Assembly: GCA_947585865.1 (NCBI GenBank)
Contig: CANPXH010000022.1
Location: 1-36,691, forward strand
Direction of reading: 5' to 3'
Length of the DNA stretch: 36,691 nt
Origin: an uncultured Clostridia bacterium
GTDB lineage: Bacteria > Bacillota > Clostridia > Lachnospirales > CAG-274
The position numbers were made by a program, and so were the translations under genes. A model generated the notes under the pieces. It did no database searches, was not told the DNA's origin, and saw only the letters and a program-made list of their open reading frames with translations. Of this stretch, positions 7,189 through 14,296 are shown piece after piece. Positions within the stretch are counted from its first letter, which is position 1, and each line of letters opens with the position of its first letter.

Positions 7189-7606
7189 ATTTATTATATA
7201 CTTTTTTGAAGATTTCATCAACACTCTTTTTTCCGAGACTTCTTACATTGAGAAGTTCTGAATAACTCAGCTTCATTAAATCACCAAGTGTATATATTCT
7301 TTTCATAGCCAAGCTATTTACGATCCTTCCCGATAAATTCATATCAGCAAGTTTTATTGCCCCTTGTGTCGTATCTCTTTCCGGCTCTTTTATCTTCTCT
7401 AAATCCTCTTTTAAATCTTTTATACAAGCATCACAAATATACTTATCTTTATTTTGCAGCCTTATTGTATGAATTTTGCAAAGTTTTTTATGGCCTTTCA
7501 TAAAAATGTTCTCAATTAATATTTTTGCTAATATTAACTTACCGCAACAAGCACAAATATCATCTTTAGTTAGCGTATCAATATCTATAGCTTTTAGCGT
7601 TACCAT
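7187..7606 (-). CDS. Zinc-finger plus RNA polymerase alpha-CTD-like protein
   Basis: 139 aa from ATG 7606. GGAG lies 9 bases upstream, and an in-frame TTG at 7621 overlaps that ribosome site and is rejected. Residues 16-65 hold CACC, CKIH and CDAC clusters typical of a zinc ribbon or finger. Residues about 85-139 match the C-terminal domain of RNA polymerase alpha: MNLSGRIVNSL, TLGDLMKLSYSELLNVRSLGKKSVDEI. By alignment to E. coli RpoA, the DNA-contact residues R265, N268, G296, K298 and S299 are retained (R94, N97, G125, K127, S128); N294 is Ser. It could bind UP-element-like DNA or activators at element promoters, but it cannot assemble into polymerase by itself because the alpha N-terminal domain is absent. 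Autoregulation is suggested by the repeats around its promoter. Confidence 0.8.
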   Translation of the reverse strand: MVTLKAIDIDTLTKDDICACCGKLILAKILIENIFMKGHKKLCKIHTIRLQNKDKYICDACIKDLKEDLEKIKEPERDTTQGAIKLADMNLSGRIVNSLAMKRIYTLGDLMKLSYSELLNVRSLGKKSVDEIFKKVYNK

Positions 7607-7619
7607 TTTCAAACACTCC

Positions 7620-7643
7620 AAAAAGTATACTTTTTCGATTTTT
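7620..7643. promoter_or_regulatory. Operator-like repeat A in the leader of the alpha-CTD-like gene
   Basis: A 24-bp element centred on the palindrome AAAAAGTATACTTTTT followed by CGATTTTT. A second copy at 7734-7757 differs at one base. It abuts the ribosome binding site of the 7606 gene and lies just downstream of the predicted promoter, so a bound protein would repress. Confidence 0.5.
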
Positions 7644-7668
7644 AAGAAAAACTCAAAATTCTATTATA

Positions 7669-7677
7669 ATTATACCA
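7669..7677 (-). promoter_or_regulatory. Extended -10 promoter candidate for the alpha-CTD-like gene
   Basis: The minus strand reads TGG-TATAAT, an extended -10 of the TGn type, about 60 bases before the start codon. No good -35 is visible, which suits an extended -10 promoter or an activator-dependent one. Confidence 0.4.
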
Positions 7678-7733
7678 AAATCAAGTAAAATAATCAATAT
7701 TTTTTTAAAAAAAAGTGTAAAAAAAGTTATCCG

Positions 7734-7757
7734 AAAAAGTATACCTTTTCGATTTTT
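7734..7757. promoter_or_regulatory. Operator-like repeat B upstream of the alpha-CTD-like gene
   Basis: Direct repeat of the element at 7620-7643 with 23 of 24 bases identical. The spacing of 114 bp would allow a DNA loop over the promoter at 7669-7677. The gap 7607-7891 holds only these sites and the relaxase terminator. Confidence 0.5.
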
Positions 7758-7832
7758 CATGTATATTCGATAATCTTACTTTTGGAAAAATGACAAACAT
7801 TACCAAAAATTCTAAAAATTACAAATATAATT

Positions 7833-7880
7833 AAAAAGCCAACTAATGCAGAGGAATACTCTGTTTTAGTTGGCTTTTTT
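7833..7880 (-). terminator. Rho-independent terminator of the mobilization operon
   Basis: AAAAAGCCAACTAA (7833-7846) pairs with TTAGTTGGCTTTTT (7866-7879). An inner AGAG/CTCT stem is present. On the minus strand the stem is followed by a T-run, 12 bp past the relaxase stop codon. Confidence 0.85.
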
Positions 7881-7891
7881 GAGTGTTTACA

Positions 7892-9481
7892 TTAAATATC
7901 TTTCGATATTGCATTTGTGGACTGTTCCTTTGCAGGGTATGTGTTTTTATCAATATCTATGGATTTTATAATATTAAATTCAACATTTTGATAATTTGTA
8001 AGGTCTTTTTTTAGCTGCTTATTTTGATTTATGACATTTATTCTTTGCCTTTCCAGTTCATTGATCTGAGATAATAGAGCTGACTTTTTGGGTAAATTCC
8101 CGTCAATATCTTTTGATGCGTTCAGTATACATATAGCGGCTTTAAACCTAGAAATTTCCTTACGGTGTTCTTCGGAGAACTTTTCTCTGCTTTCAGTATC
8201 TTTTATAGACCTTAATTGTTCCGCAACAGGCTTATACTGCCAATAAGTCTGTATAGAATTTATTATACTTCTATTTTCAGAGATTTGTATATTAAGCTGA
8301 CGAGCTTCTTTGTCGCCTTTATCAATTTGAGCTTGAATTTCTGATATTTTTTCCTGTAATTCTGCGTAGCTTTTTATGTTTGTTTTATCAACAAAGTTAA
8401 GCATCTGTATCTTTATATTTATATTCTTGCTGTCGATATAGCGGTTTCTGTAAGCTCTGTCGGAACTAATAATTTTATTTACGTTGTTTCCTGCATTTTC
8501 TGCCATTAATGAATGGTATTGTTCTATGTCTTCAAAACGCAGCCTTAACATATTTTCAGAATATGAATAGCCAAGAGAGTCCGATCTTAGAAATCTTTCT
8601 CCGTCAACAGGAAGAAAAGCTAGATTATTCCCTTGCTTAATTTGGTAACTATTATTTTTCATATATTGGATAAATTCATCAAATGTTTTGCAGATTTTTA
8701 AGGCTTCATCTATATCTGCTTTCAGTTTTTTTCTCTTTGTCCTTTTTATGGTTTTGTCATTATAGACAGTAGTTTTTTTATTTTTTATGTCAGCATTATT
8801 TATAATTTTATCCTTGATACTGTATTCTGTATAGGCGCTGCCTAATGACTTGGTCCTTAGAAATTGTTTCCCTGATTTTGGCTTAAACGCTATATGTTTG
8901 CCTAGCTTTATTTCGTATCCCAGTTCCTGCATACGGGACAAAAATTCATCAAAGTTATTAACCGTTTTTACTACAGTATCGATGTCGGATTTAAGTTGTT
9001 CTCTGTAATGTTTTTGTTGAGGTTCTATAACAGATAAACCATATTTTTTACATAATTCATCGCTGCGTTCTCGGATATTTTGCAAGCTCTTACTGTTGCT
9101 GTGCAGCTTTTTGAAATCAACGAAATTTACAGAATTGATGATTATATGGTTATGAATATGTTCTTTATCGGTATGTGTTGCGATTACATATTGATAATTA
9201 GGATAAATCTCTGCCATTATTTTCTTCCCTATTTCCATTGCTTTTTGCGGAGTTATTTTATCTTCGGGAGAAAAAGATTGATACAACTGATGAGCGAGAT
9301 TATTTCCTTTCTTAATAGCTTTATTGCGAATTTCCTCAAATTCATAATAAGCATTTTCTATGCTGCACATATAAGAAGAAGCAAGTTTGAGTTTTTCAGT
9401 TTTATCAGGATTTAGAATATATGCAAGTGCCCGCTGTAAATGATATTCACCTTTTATCGGTACTATTTTTATATATGCCAA
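7892..9481 (-). CDS. MOBP-type relaxase (MobA/VirD2-like)
   Basis: 529 aa. TTG 9481 directly follows the MobC stop codon, with AGAGGTGAT 9 bases upstream; no better start exists. Residues 1-120 hold the relaxase motifs: YILNPDKT with probable nucleophile Tyr21, NLAHQLYQSF (motif with His64), and the metal-binding HTDKEHIHNHIIIN at 103-116. Relaxases nick oriT, stay linked to the 5' end and pilot the strand into the recipient. Residues about 165-310 contain two related segments ending in FLRTKSLG and FLRSDSLG, each with a LA/IAF-P block, suggesting an internal duplication. The last 150 residues are Gln/Lys/Glu-rich coiled coil. No coupling protein or type IV secretion genes follow, so transfer would need a helper element. 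Confidence 0.92.
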   Translation of the reverse strand: MAYIKIVPIKGEYHLQRALAYILNPDKTEKLKLASSYMCSIENAYYEFEEIRNKAIKKGNNLAHQLYQSFSPEDKITPQKAMEIGKKIMAEIYPNYQYVIATHTDKEHIHNHIIINSVNFVDFKKLHSNSKSLQNIRERSDELCKKYGLSVIEPQQKHYREQLKSDIDTVVKTVNNFDEFLSRMQELGYEIKLGKHIAFKPKSGKQFLRTKSLGSAYTEYSIKDKIINNADIKNKKTTVYNDKTIKRTKRKKLKADIDEALKICKTFDEFIQYMKNNSYQIKQGNNLAFLPVDGERFLRSDSLGYSYSENMLRLRFEDIEQYHSLMAENAGNNVNKIISSDRAYRNRYIDSKNINIKIQMLNFVDKTNIKSYAELQEKISEIQAQIDKGDKEARQLNIQISENRSIINSIQTYWQYKPVAEQLRSIKDTESREKFSEEHRKEISRFKAAICILNASKDIDGNLPKKSALLSQINELERQRINVINQNKQLKKDLTNYQNVEFNIIKSIDIDKNTYPAKEQSTNAISKDI

Positions 9482-9832
9482 TTACTGATCACCTCTTTGC
9501 TGATTTGATACAGTAATAAAGACTTTGTTTATTAGATTTTGAATATTCTTTATATGTTCCTGCAATTCTTTAACATCATTTTCATAAATGTTACTTGTTG
9601 TATTAGCTACTCTTGCAATTTGATTTATGTTGTTGCCGATTTTAGAAATCTGCTCAGAAAGAGCGAGAATAGGTATTGTATCTATAACAATAATTTTGGA
9701 GTTTGTTATTGCTCTCATAAACAAATCGGAGTAGCTGCGTATATTAGTTTCCTGTAATTTTTTTGCTGCGTATTCCTTTTCTTCGTAGGAAAGGCGAAGT
9801 TGTAATCTATTGTTTCGTATTCTCTTTTCCAT
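9482..9832 (-). CDS. mobC: MobC-like relaxosome accessory protein
   Basis: 116 aa from ATG 9832 after GAAAGGAAAAAAT. It opens with basic EKRIRNNRLQLRLSYEEKEYAAKK, a ribbon-helix-helix type N-terminus, and has the MobC hallmark QISKIGNNINQIARVAN at about 65-80. MobC proteins bind next to nic and help open oriT for the relaxase. The stop codon abuts the relaxase start, as in most mobilization operons. The inverted repeats immediately upstream are the probable binding region. Confidence 0.9.
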   Translation of the reverse strand: MEKRIRNNRLQLRLSYEEKEYAAKKLQETNIRSYSDLFMRAITNSKIIVIDTIPILALSEQISKIGNNINQIARVANTTSNIYENDVKELQEHIKNIQNLINKVFITVSNQQRGDQ

Positions 9833-9882
9833 ATTTTTTCCTTTCTGTAGGCTTTAGATTTTGCGAAGCAAACACAAGGGGA

Positions 9883-10007
9883 TTGGGGATTTCCCCAAAG
9901 AGGGTTTCAGGGATTTTTCTCTGACAAGCGTAAGTGAATTTCGCTTTGTAAATTTATGAAAATCGGTAAAAACGGATTTTCAAAATTTGCAAAGTGGGAG
10001 CCCACTT
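9883..10007. other. Candidate oriT: four inverted repeats upstream of mobC
   Basis: Four dyads lie within 125 bp. They are TTGGGGA-TT-TCCCCAA (9883-9898), AAGCG/CGCTT (9926-9930, 9942-9946), GAAAATC/GATTTTC (9958-9964, 9975-9981) and AAGTGGG-AG-CCCACTT (9992-10007). Position next to mobC/relaxase and the more balanced base composition than the flanks suit a transfer origin. The nick site is not identifiable by eye. In the rest of the gap 9833-10290 I see only AT-rich sequence. Confidence 0.55.
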
Positions 10008-10290
10008 GCTATGCTTGCATATTAGCTTTTTTGAAAATTTGAGATAGAGATTACAAACAACTTGCTATATTAAAAAAATACAAAATTTTAAGAACTTTGT
10101 CAACAAATTGAACATAGGCAATTTTAATACATTTTATTGTAAGCTCTCCGATTTTACTGGCTATTTTTAACAAAGATTATAAAAAACAAAAAACTTTACG
10201 ATAAAAATGTCCAAAATTTTAAAAATAAGCGTCTTATTAAACAAGAAAATAAAAAATAGAAATCTAAAATGTAAAATGAGGTGCTGTTTT

Positions 10291-10713
10291 ATGAAACAAT
10301 CAGATGACAAAGGATTGCCGCTTGAAAGGAGGTTTGATTTGTTCTTAAAAAGAATAGTTAAAAACGGTGCAAGAAGTTATGAGCGTATGGAAAAAAGAAG
10401 TTGGCATAAAAATGTAATATTCTCAAATGAACTGGTGGAAATTAATTCTGTTGGAATTTCGTTCTTTATAGAAAAGGAATTTTCAGTAAATGATATGACT
10501 TTTACTGTAAGAGGAGAAGAAATAATAAATGCTTTGGAAATTTTGTCAGAGTTATCGAGAAACATTATACTTTTATACTATTTTGCAAAAATGACAGATA
10601 ATGAAATAGCCGGTGAATTAAGAATAAATAGAAGAAAAGTAAATAGGTATAGGTGCAGAGCATTGAATTTTATCAGAGGTACTATGGAGGTAAAGTATAA
10701 TGCAAACGGGTGA
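10291..10713 (+). CDS. Sigma-70 region 4-like protein (Tn916 Orf7 type)
   Basis: 140 aa from ATG 10291, seven bases after GAGGTG; in-frame ATGs upstream lack a ribosome site. The C-terminal third carries a helix-turn-helix resembling sigma region 4: LSELSRNIILLYYFAKMTDNEIAGELRINRRKVNRYRCRALNFI. The N-terminal part is charged and matches no core-binding region that I can recognise. Such proteins regulate excision or transfer genes in conjugative and mobilizable elements of Firmicutes. It overlaps the next gene by 14 bases, the classical orf7-orf8 arrangement. Confidence 0.75.
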   Translation: MKQSDDKGLPLERRFDLFLKRIVKNGARSYERMEKRSWHKNVIFSNELVEINSVGISFFIEKEFSVNDMTFTVRGEEIINALEILSELSRNIILLYYFAKMTDNEIAGELRINRRKVNRYRCRALNFIRGTMEVKYNANG

Positions 10714-10924
10714 ATATAAACTTTTGAAAAGAGAAACTATTGAGAAAGCAGTCAATGGCGATGAAGATGCAATAGCTGCCGTACTGAAACGATACCATAA
10801 TTACATAAAAAGCTACTGCTGTAAGTATGAGGGATATTCAAATGGTAGATATGTGTTTGATGAAGATAAAATGCAGTATTTGACCACTAAGGTCGTCTTA
10901 TCTTTAAGTAAATTCAGGTTATAA
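10700..10924 (+). CDS. HTH_16 conjugative-transposon-type protein (Tn916 Orf8 type)
   Basis: 74 aa from ATG 10700; GGAGGT lies 8 bases upstream inside the preceding gene. The region TIEKAVNGDEDAIAAVLKRYHNYIKSYCC matches the N-terminal helix-turn-helix family found next to Orf7-like sigma proteins and resembles sigma region 2. With the 10291 gene it may act as a split sigma-like regulator. It is followed 16 bp later by a strong terminator. Confidence 0.75.
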   Translation: MQTGEYKLLKRETIEKAVNGDEDAIAAVLKRYHNYIKSYCCKYEGYSNGRYVFDEDKMQYLTTKVVLSLSKFRL

Positions 10925-10940
10925 TGTTCTTGGTTTTTGT

Positions 10941-10978
10941 AAAGCACACAATCACTCCTATGGACATTGTGTGCTTTT
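10941..10978 (+). terminator. Rho-independent terminator after the Orf7/Orf8-like pair
   Basis: AAAGCACACAAT (10941-10952) and ATTGTGTGCTTT (10966-10977) form a perfect 12-bp stem with a 13-nt loop, ending in TTTT. Confidence 0.85.
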
Positions 10979-11210
10979 AGAGATTATGAACAACTGTACT
11001 TTGAAAACTGAATATTGTGAGATGTCGGATACATCAGGTCTGTATGAGCCGTTTAACAGATATGCCAAGACTACCTGTTTCTTATTGCTGTGCATAGTTT
11101 ATCAACAAAAATTTAAATGTGTAAAGGTTAATTGCAGCATTAGGAAATTGTAAATGTTGAAATTTTTTATTTCCCATAAAGGTACGAGCAATAAAATATA
11201 TTGTTATAAA

Positions 11211-11288
11211 ATGGACTGTGGTAAAAGTCCATAGGCGATGATATGCAGATGCGCATAATGATACTTGTAGCCCACCTACTCTGTCCAT
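11211..11288 (+). ncRNA. Possible structured RNA with alternative pairing
   Basis: ATGGAC (11211-11216) can pair either with GTCCAT at 11227-11232 or with GTCCAT at 11283-11288, giving mutually exclusive hairpin and closed forms. In the closed form GTGG (11218-11221) can also pair with CCAC near 11271-11275. An inner hairpin TATGC/GCATA lies at 11242-11257. The block is less AT-rich than its flanks. It matches no riboswitch class I know. It lies in the 514-bp gap 10925-11438 upstream of the small gene and recombinase. The strand is assumed from the downstream genes. Confidence 0.35.
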
Positions 11289-11438
11289 AACGAAGGGGAG
11301 AAAGCTGAAATGCTTATGAGGTCTTACCAAACCGTCTGATATTTCTTGTTTCTAAAAAAATACAGCAATGTTATATATTGAATAATGTTTTTTTAAGTGG
11401 GAAAAATGAATTTACCAAAGCCGATCGGAGGTTAGTAT

Positions 11439-11591
11439 ATGGACAATGAAGCTATGACGACAAATACAAAAGAGCTTTTACAATATTCGGCATTAATAGC
11501 TCTGAACAACAGCTTATTCAGAGATGGTATTATTGATGAAAATACAAAGTTAAATGTTGCCAAAAAAATTGGACAACACTTCAACAAATAA
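11439..11591 (+). CDS. 50-aa SHOCT-like small protein upstream of the recombinase
   Basis: ATG 11439 follows GGAGGTTAGTAT and opens 50 codons ending in TAA at 11589. The protein begins MDNEAMTTNTKELLQYSALI and ends KLNVAKKIGQHFNK. The segment LIALNNSLFRDGIIDENTKLNVAKKI recalls the short SHOCT-type helical motif found in small element-encoded proteins. The excellent ribosome site and its position 95 bp before the recombinase support a real gene. A role such as recombination directionality factor is only a guess. Confidence 0.65.
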   Translation: MDNEAMTTNTKELLQYSALIALNNSLFRDGIIDENTKLNVAKKIGQHFNK

Positions 11592-11686
11592 ATATTGAAT
11601 TTAATGCCTGTCTGATGTATACTTGTTATGTAAGAATAAACAAAGCCAATAGGTATATAATCAGAATATCGGAGAAAGGAGTTATA

Positions 11687-13378
11687 ATGGATATTCTGAA
11701 AGCAAGAGAACTTATAAAGTACCAATCAATTAATGAGCTGCCTTTGAGGGTCGCCTATTATGCAAGAGTTTCTACCGAAAAAGATGAGCAGCTTAACTCA
11801 CTTAAAAATCAGCAGATATATTATGAAAACTACATCAATAACAATATAAACTGGACTTTGGTAAGAGGATACATTGACGAAGGCATATCTGCAATTACCA
11901 CAAAAAACAGGGAAAATTTCCATAGAATGATAGAGGATGCCTGTAACAACGAATTTGACTTTATCATAACAAAAGAAATTTCCCGTTTTGCAAGAAATAC
12001 TCTGGACAGTATTCAATATACAAGATTGCTGTTGACAAAAGGTGTCGGTGTCTTTTTTCAGAATGACAATATAAATACTCTTGATGAGGACAGCGAATTC
12101 AGACTTACAATTATGGCAGGCGTTGCTCAGGATGAAGTCAGAAAATTGTCAAGCCGAGTTAAATTTGGACACAAGCAGGCAATCAAGAACGGTGTGGTTA
12201 TGGGAAACTCCCGTATATACGGCTATGAAAAGAATAAGGGAAAACTTGTGGTAAACGAAAAAGAAGCCGAAATGGTAAAAATGATATTTGAGCTTTATGC
12301 CACAGGCGAGTATTCTACGCCTAAACTTGAAAAGCTGTTGTGGGAAAAAGGTTACAGAAACTACAACGGCGGAAAGATAAACAGAGGCGTTATAGGTCAT
12401 ATAATCACAAATCCCAAATATAAAGGCTATTATGTAGGCAACAAGGTCAAAATCATTGATATGTTCAACAAAACTCAGAAATTTCTTGATGAAGAGGACT
12501 GGGTAATGTGGAAAGACAATGACGGCAATACGGTGCCTGCAATCATAGATGAGGAAACCTGGAATACCGCTAACTTCTATTTCAGGAGAGTCAGCGAAAA
12601 CATCAAATCAAGAAAATGCACTTACAAAGCGGATAACTTGTTTACAGGAAAGATTTTCTGTGCCGAGCATAATGTTCCCTACTATCTGAAAGCCAGAAAA
12701 AACCGAAAAGGTGAGGATAACGCATCCTGGGTGTGCAGCCACAAGCTGAAATACGGCAGTCAAAGCTGTAAATCCATATATCTCAGGGAAAGAGAACTCA
12801 TAGAAATTGTCAAATCCCTGCTTATGAGTGCTTATAATAACTTTGATGAGCTCATTGATATATATATGAAGTGTTACAAGGAAAGTTTCAGAGGTGAGGA
12901 CTACAGCCTCAGAATTGAAGAAATTGACAAGAGCATTGAGAAAATAAACTCAAAGAAAGATAAACTTCTTGAGCTTAGTCTTGAAGGCGATATAAGCAAT
13001 TCCGAGTTTGCTGTCAGAAATGAACGCTTCAATGATGAAATAAGAAAACTTGAAGGCAAAAAAAGAGAATACATCAGCCGACAGAACAATTCGGGTATAG
13101 ATACAAAAAATCTTATGACAATAAGAGATACCATAAAGGAATATCTGATAAACGGCGATCTTGAACTGACAAGGGTTTCTGTAGACAAAATGATTGACAG
13201 GATTTATGTACAATATGTATCAGACAGGGAAACTGAGATTTCTGTCATTTTAAGGACAAATCAGAAGTCGATTTGTCAAATATGCCCTGAAAGCAAGGAA
13301 AATAACGTGTTACGTCACGTTAACACGTTTAAGAAAATGATCGAAGAGCAGGAAAAGAAAATGGCTAATCAGGAGTAA
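11687..13378 (+). CDS. Large serine recombinase (site-specific integrase)
   Basis: 563 aa from ATG 11687, five bases after AAAGGAG; the longer frame upstream has no ribosome site. Residues 20-170 are the resolvase catalytic domain: RVAYYARVSTEKDEQLNSL with nucleophile Ser29, and EISRFARNTLDSIQYTRLL. Residues about 180-290 are the recombinase domain, with GYEKNKGKLVVNEKEAEMV and INRGVIGHIITNPKYKGYYVG. A zinc-ribbon follows near 345-390 (FCAEH ... WVCSHK ... SQSCKS), then a coiled coil. The architecture matches TnpX/TndX-type integrases that insert and excise circular elements at attP/attB. As the last gene before a terminator it probably marks the right end of the element. Confidence 0.93.
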   Translation: MDILKARELIKYQSINELPLRVAYYARVSTEKDEQLNSLKNQQIYYENYINNNINWTLVRGYIDEGISAITTKNRENFHRMIEDACNNEFDFIITKEISRFARNTLDSIQYTRLLLTKGVGVFFQNDNINTLDEDSEFRLTIMAGVAQDEVRKLSSRVKFGHKQAIKNGVVMGNSRIYGYEKNKGKLVVNEKEAEMVKMIFELYATGEYSTPKLEKLLWEKGYRNYNGGKINRGVIGHIITNPKYKGYYVGNKVKIIDMFNKTQKFLDEEDWVMWKDNDGNTVPAIIDEETWNTANFYFRRVSENIKSRKCTYKADNLFTGKIFCAEHNVPYYLKARKNRKGEDNASWVCSHKLKYGSQSCKSIYLRERELIEIVKSLLMSAYNNFDELIDIYMKCYKESFRGEDYSLRIEEIDKSIEKINSKKDKLLELSLEGDISNSEFAVRNERFNDEIRKLEGKKREYISRQNNSGIDTKNLMTIRDTIKEYLINGDLELTRVSVDKMIDRIYVQYVSDRETEISVILRTNQKSICQICPESKENNVLRHVNTFKKMIEEQEKKMANQE

Positions 13379-13413
13379 TTCCATAAAGGCTTAATATTGA
13401 TATCTGAATGAAT

Positions 13414-13455
13414 AAAGTGCTGTGACAAAAGAAAGCTTTTGCCGCAGCACTTTTT
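13414..13455. terminator. Bidirectional terminator between recombinase and chromosomal operon
   Basis: AAAGTGCTGTG (13414-13424) pairs with CGCAGCACTTT (13443-13453, with one G-T). The inner stem is CAAAAG-AAAG-CTTTTG, and TTTTT follows on the plus strand. It can serve the recombinase and the convergent 13463 gene. Confidence 0.85.
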
Positions 13456-13462
13456 GTTTGTA

Positions 13463-13966
13463 TCATACCTCAACTATACATTCAAGAAAAAATTCGTTTT
13501 CACGGCTAAAGCCCATAAAAACTTGACGAAATCTGCAAAAAATATCGACATAGTCGCTTTTTCCGGCTTGGTAATATTTCATAACAGGTCTTACCTTTAT
13601 ATCTTCTTCTGCGGCAAGCCTGTTTAACTCCTTCATATATGTATCATACATTAGCCTATCCTTTACAATATTGCCGCAGTCGTATTCGGTATGTGTTTTT
13701 TTGCCGAAAAAGGATATGTCCTCAACCGTGATAGGCTTTGCCTCGGCTTCCAAAAAGTTTCTGTAATGCAGTGTTGTATTTACATACACCTTTATTATTT
13801 TTTTGCCGTCGGGAGAAGGTTTATAAATTCCGTGTTCTGCATTGCTGAGGATTTTATCCCTGGCTTCATTTATATCCCATTTTGCAAATTTTATGGCATC
13901 CTTGATTCTTTTATCAGCCGCTTCGTTCATCTCGATTTTTTCTCTTACCTCATCCTTTAAACTCAT
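13463..13966 (-). CDS. Uncharacterised 167-aa cytoplasmic protein
   Basis: ATG 13966 follows GGAGGATGTT, and the ribosome site overlaps the stop of azlD, so it is the last gene of that operon. The N-terminal 40 residues are charged and helical (LKDEVREKIEMNEAADKRIKDAIKFAKWDINEARDKIL in short pieces). The rest includes KVYVNTTLHYRNFLEAEA and DIFCRFRQVFMGF. No signal peptide or membrane span is seen. I do not recognise the family. The position suggests it belongs with the transporter and acetyltransferase unit, but no function can be proposed. Confidence 0.75.
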   Translation of the reverse strand: MSLKDEVREKIEMNEAADKRIKDAIKFAKWDINEARDKILSNAEHGIYKPSPDGKKIIKVYVNTTLHYRNFLEAEAKPITVEDISFFGKKTHTEYDCGNIVKDRLMYDTYMKELNRLAAEEDIKVRPVMKYYQAGKSDYVDIFCRFRQVFMGFSRENEFFLECIVEV

Positions 13967-13975
13967 AACATCCTC

Positions 13976-14296
13976 CTATATTCTCAGCAGCACCATATAC
14001 AATATCGTTCCTGCGGCAATGCTCAGCATAGTATTCCTGAATTTGTAGTGTAGGGCTATTACCACAGCGGCGGCAAGTATTTCGGGAATACCGTGAGTGC
14101 CTGAGAAAAAGCTTATATCCTTAAAGCAATATACCACAATAGCCGTAATAAGGGCAGGAGGCAGATATTTGCCCAGATACATTATTATAGGCGCAGGCTT
14201 TTCTCCTCTGCCGAATACCACAAAGGGAAAGAGCCTTGTGCCAAACGTTATCGCCGCCATAAGGGCTATTGCTATGCACAGCTTAGTCGTTGTCAT
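13976..14296 (-). CDS. azlD: AzlD-like subunit of branched-chain amino acid exporter
   Basis: 106 aa from ATG 14296, overlapping the end of azlC by 14 bases; an in-frame TTG at 14326 adds ten residues but has no better ribosome site. Three to four hydrophobic spans are visible. The hallmark TRLFPFVVFG block near the first span, followed by YLGKYLPPALITAIVVYC, identifies AzlD (DUF/PF05437), the small partner of AzlC. Together they form a membrane exporter for branched-chain amino acids and analogues such as azaleucine. The length (about 100 aa) is normal. Confidence 0.9.
   Translation of the reverse strand: MTTTKLCIAIALMAAITFGTRLFPFVVFGRGEKPAPIIMYLGKYLPPALITAIVVYCFKDISFFSGTHGIPEILAAAVVIALHYKFRNTMLSIAAGTILYMVLLRI

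Larger units (their letters stand above)
7187..13413. mobile_element. Integrative mobilizable element (approximate ends)
   Basis: The region contains a serine recombinase, a MOBP relaxase with MobC and an oriT-like region, and Tn916 Orf7/Orf8-like regulators, but no secretion genes. That composition defines an integrative mobilizable element that depends on a helper. Most of it is visibly more AT-rich than the chromosome to its right. The right end is probably just after the recombinase at 13379-13413. The left end could be in the palindrome-rich gap near 7000-7190, or as far left as 3934-4150 if the LytTR/BlaI cassette is cargo. I could not find the flanking att repeats by eye. Confidence 0.6.

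Noticed and set aside
10987..11016. Sequence resembling the 16S-23S rRNA spacer (CTGTACTTTGAAAACTG)
   Set aside because: Only this short stretch matches; no rRNA or tRNA sequence lies on either side.
11082..11330. 82-codon minus-strand frame across the structured block at 11.2 kb
   Set aside because: Starts with TTG without a ribosome site and crosses the paired segments; more likely a by-product of the structured region.
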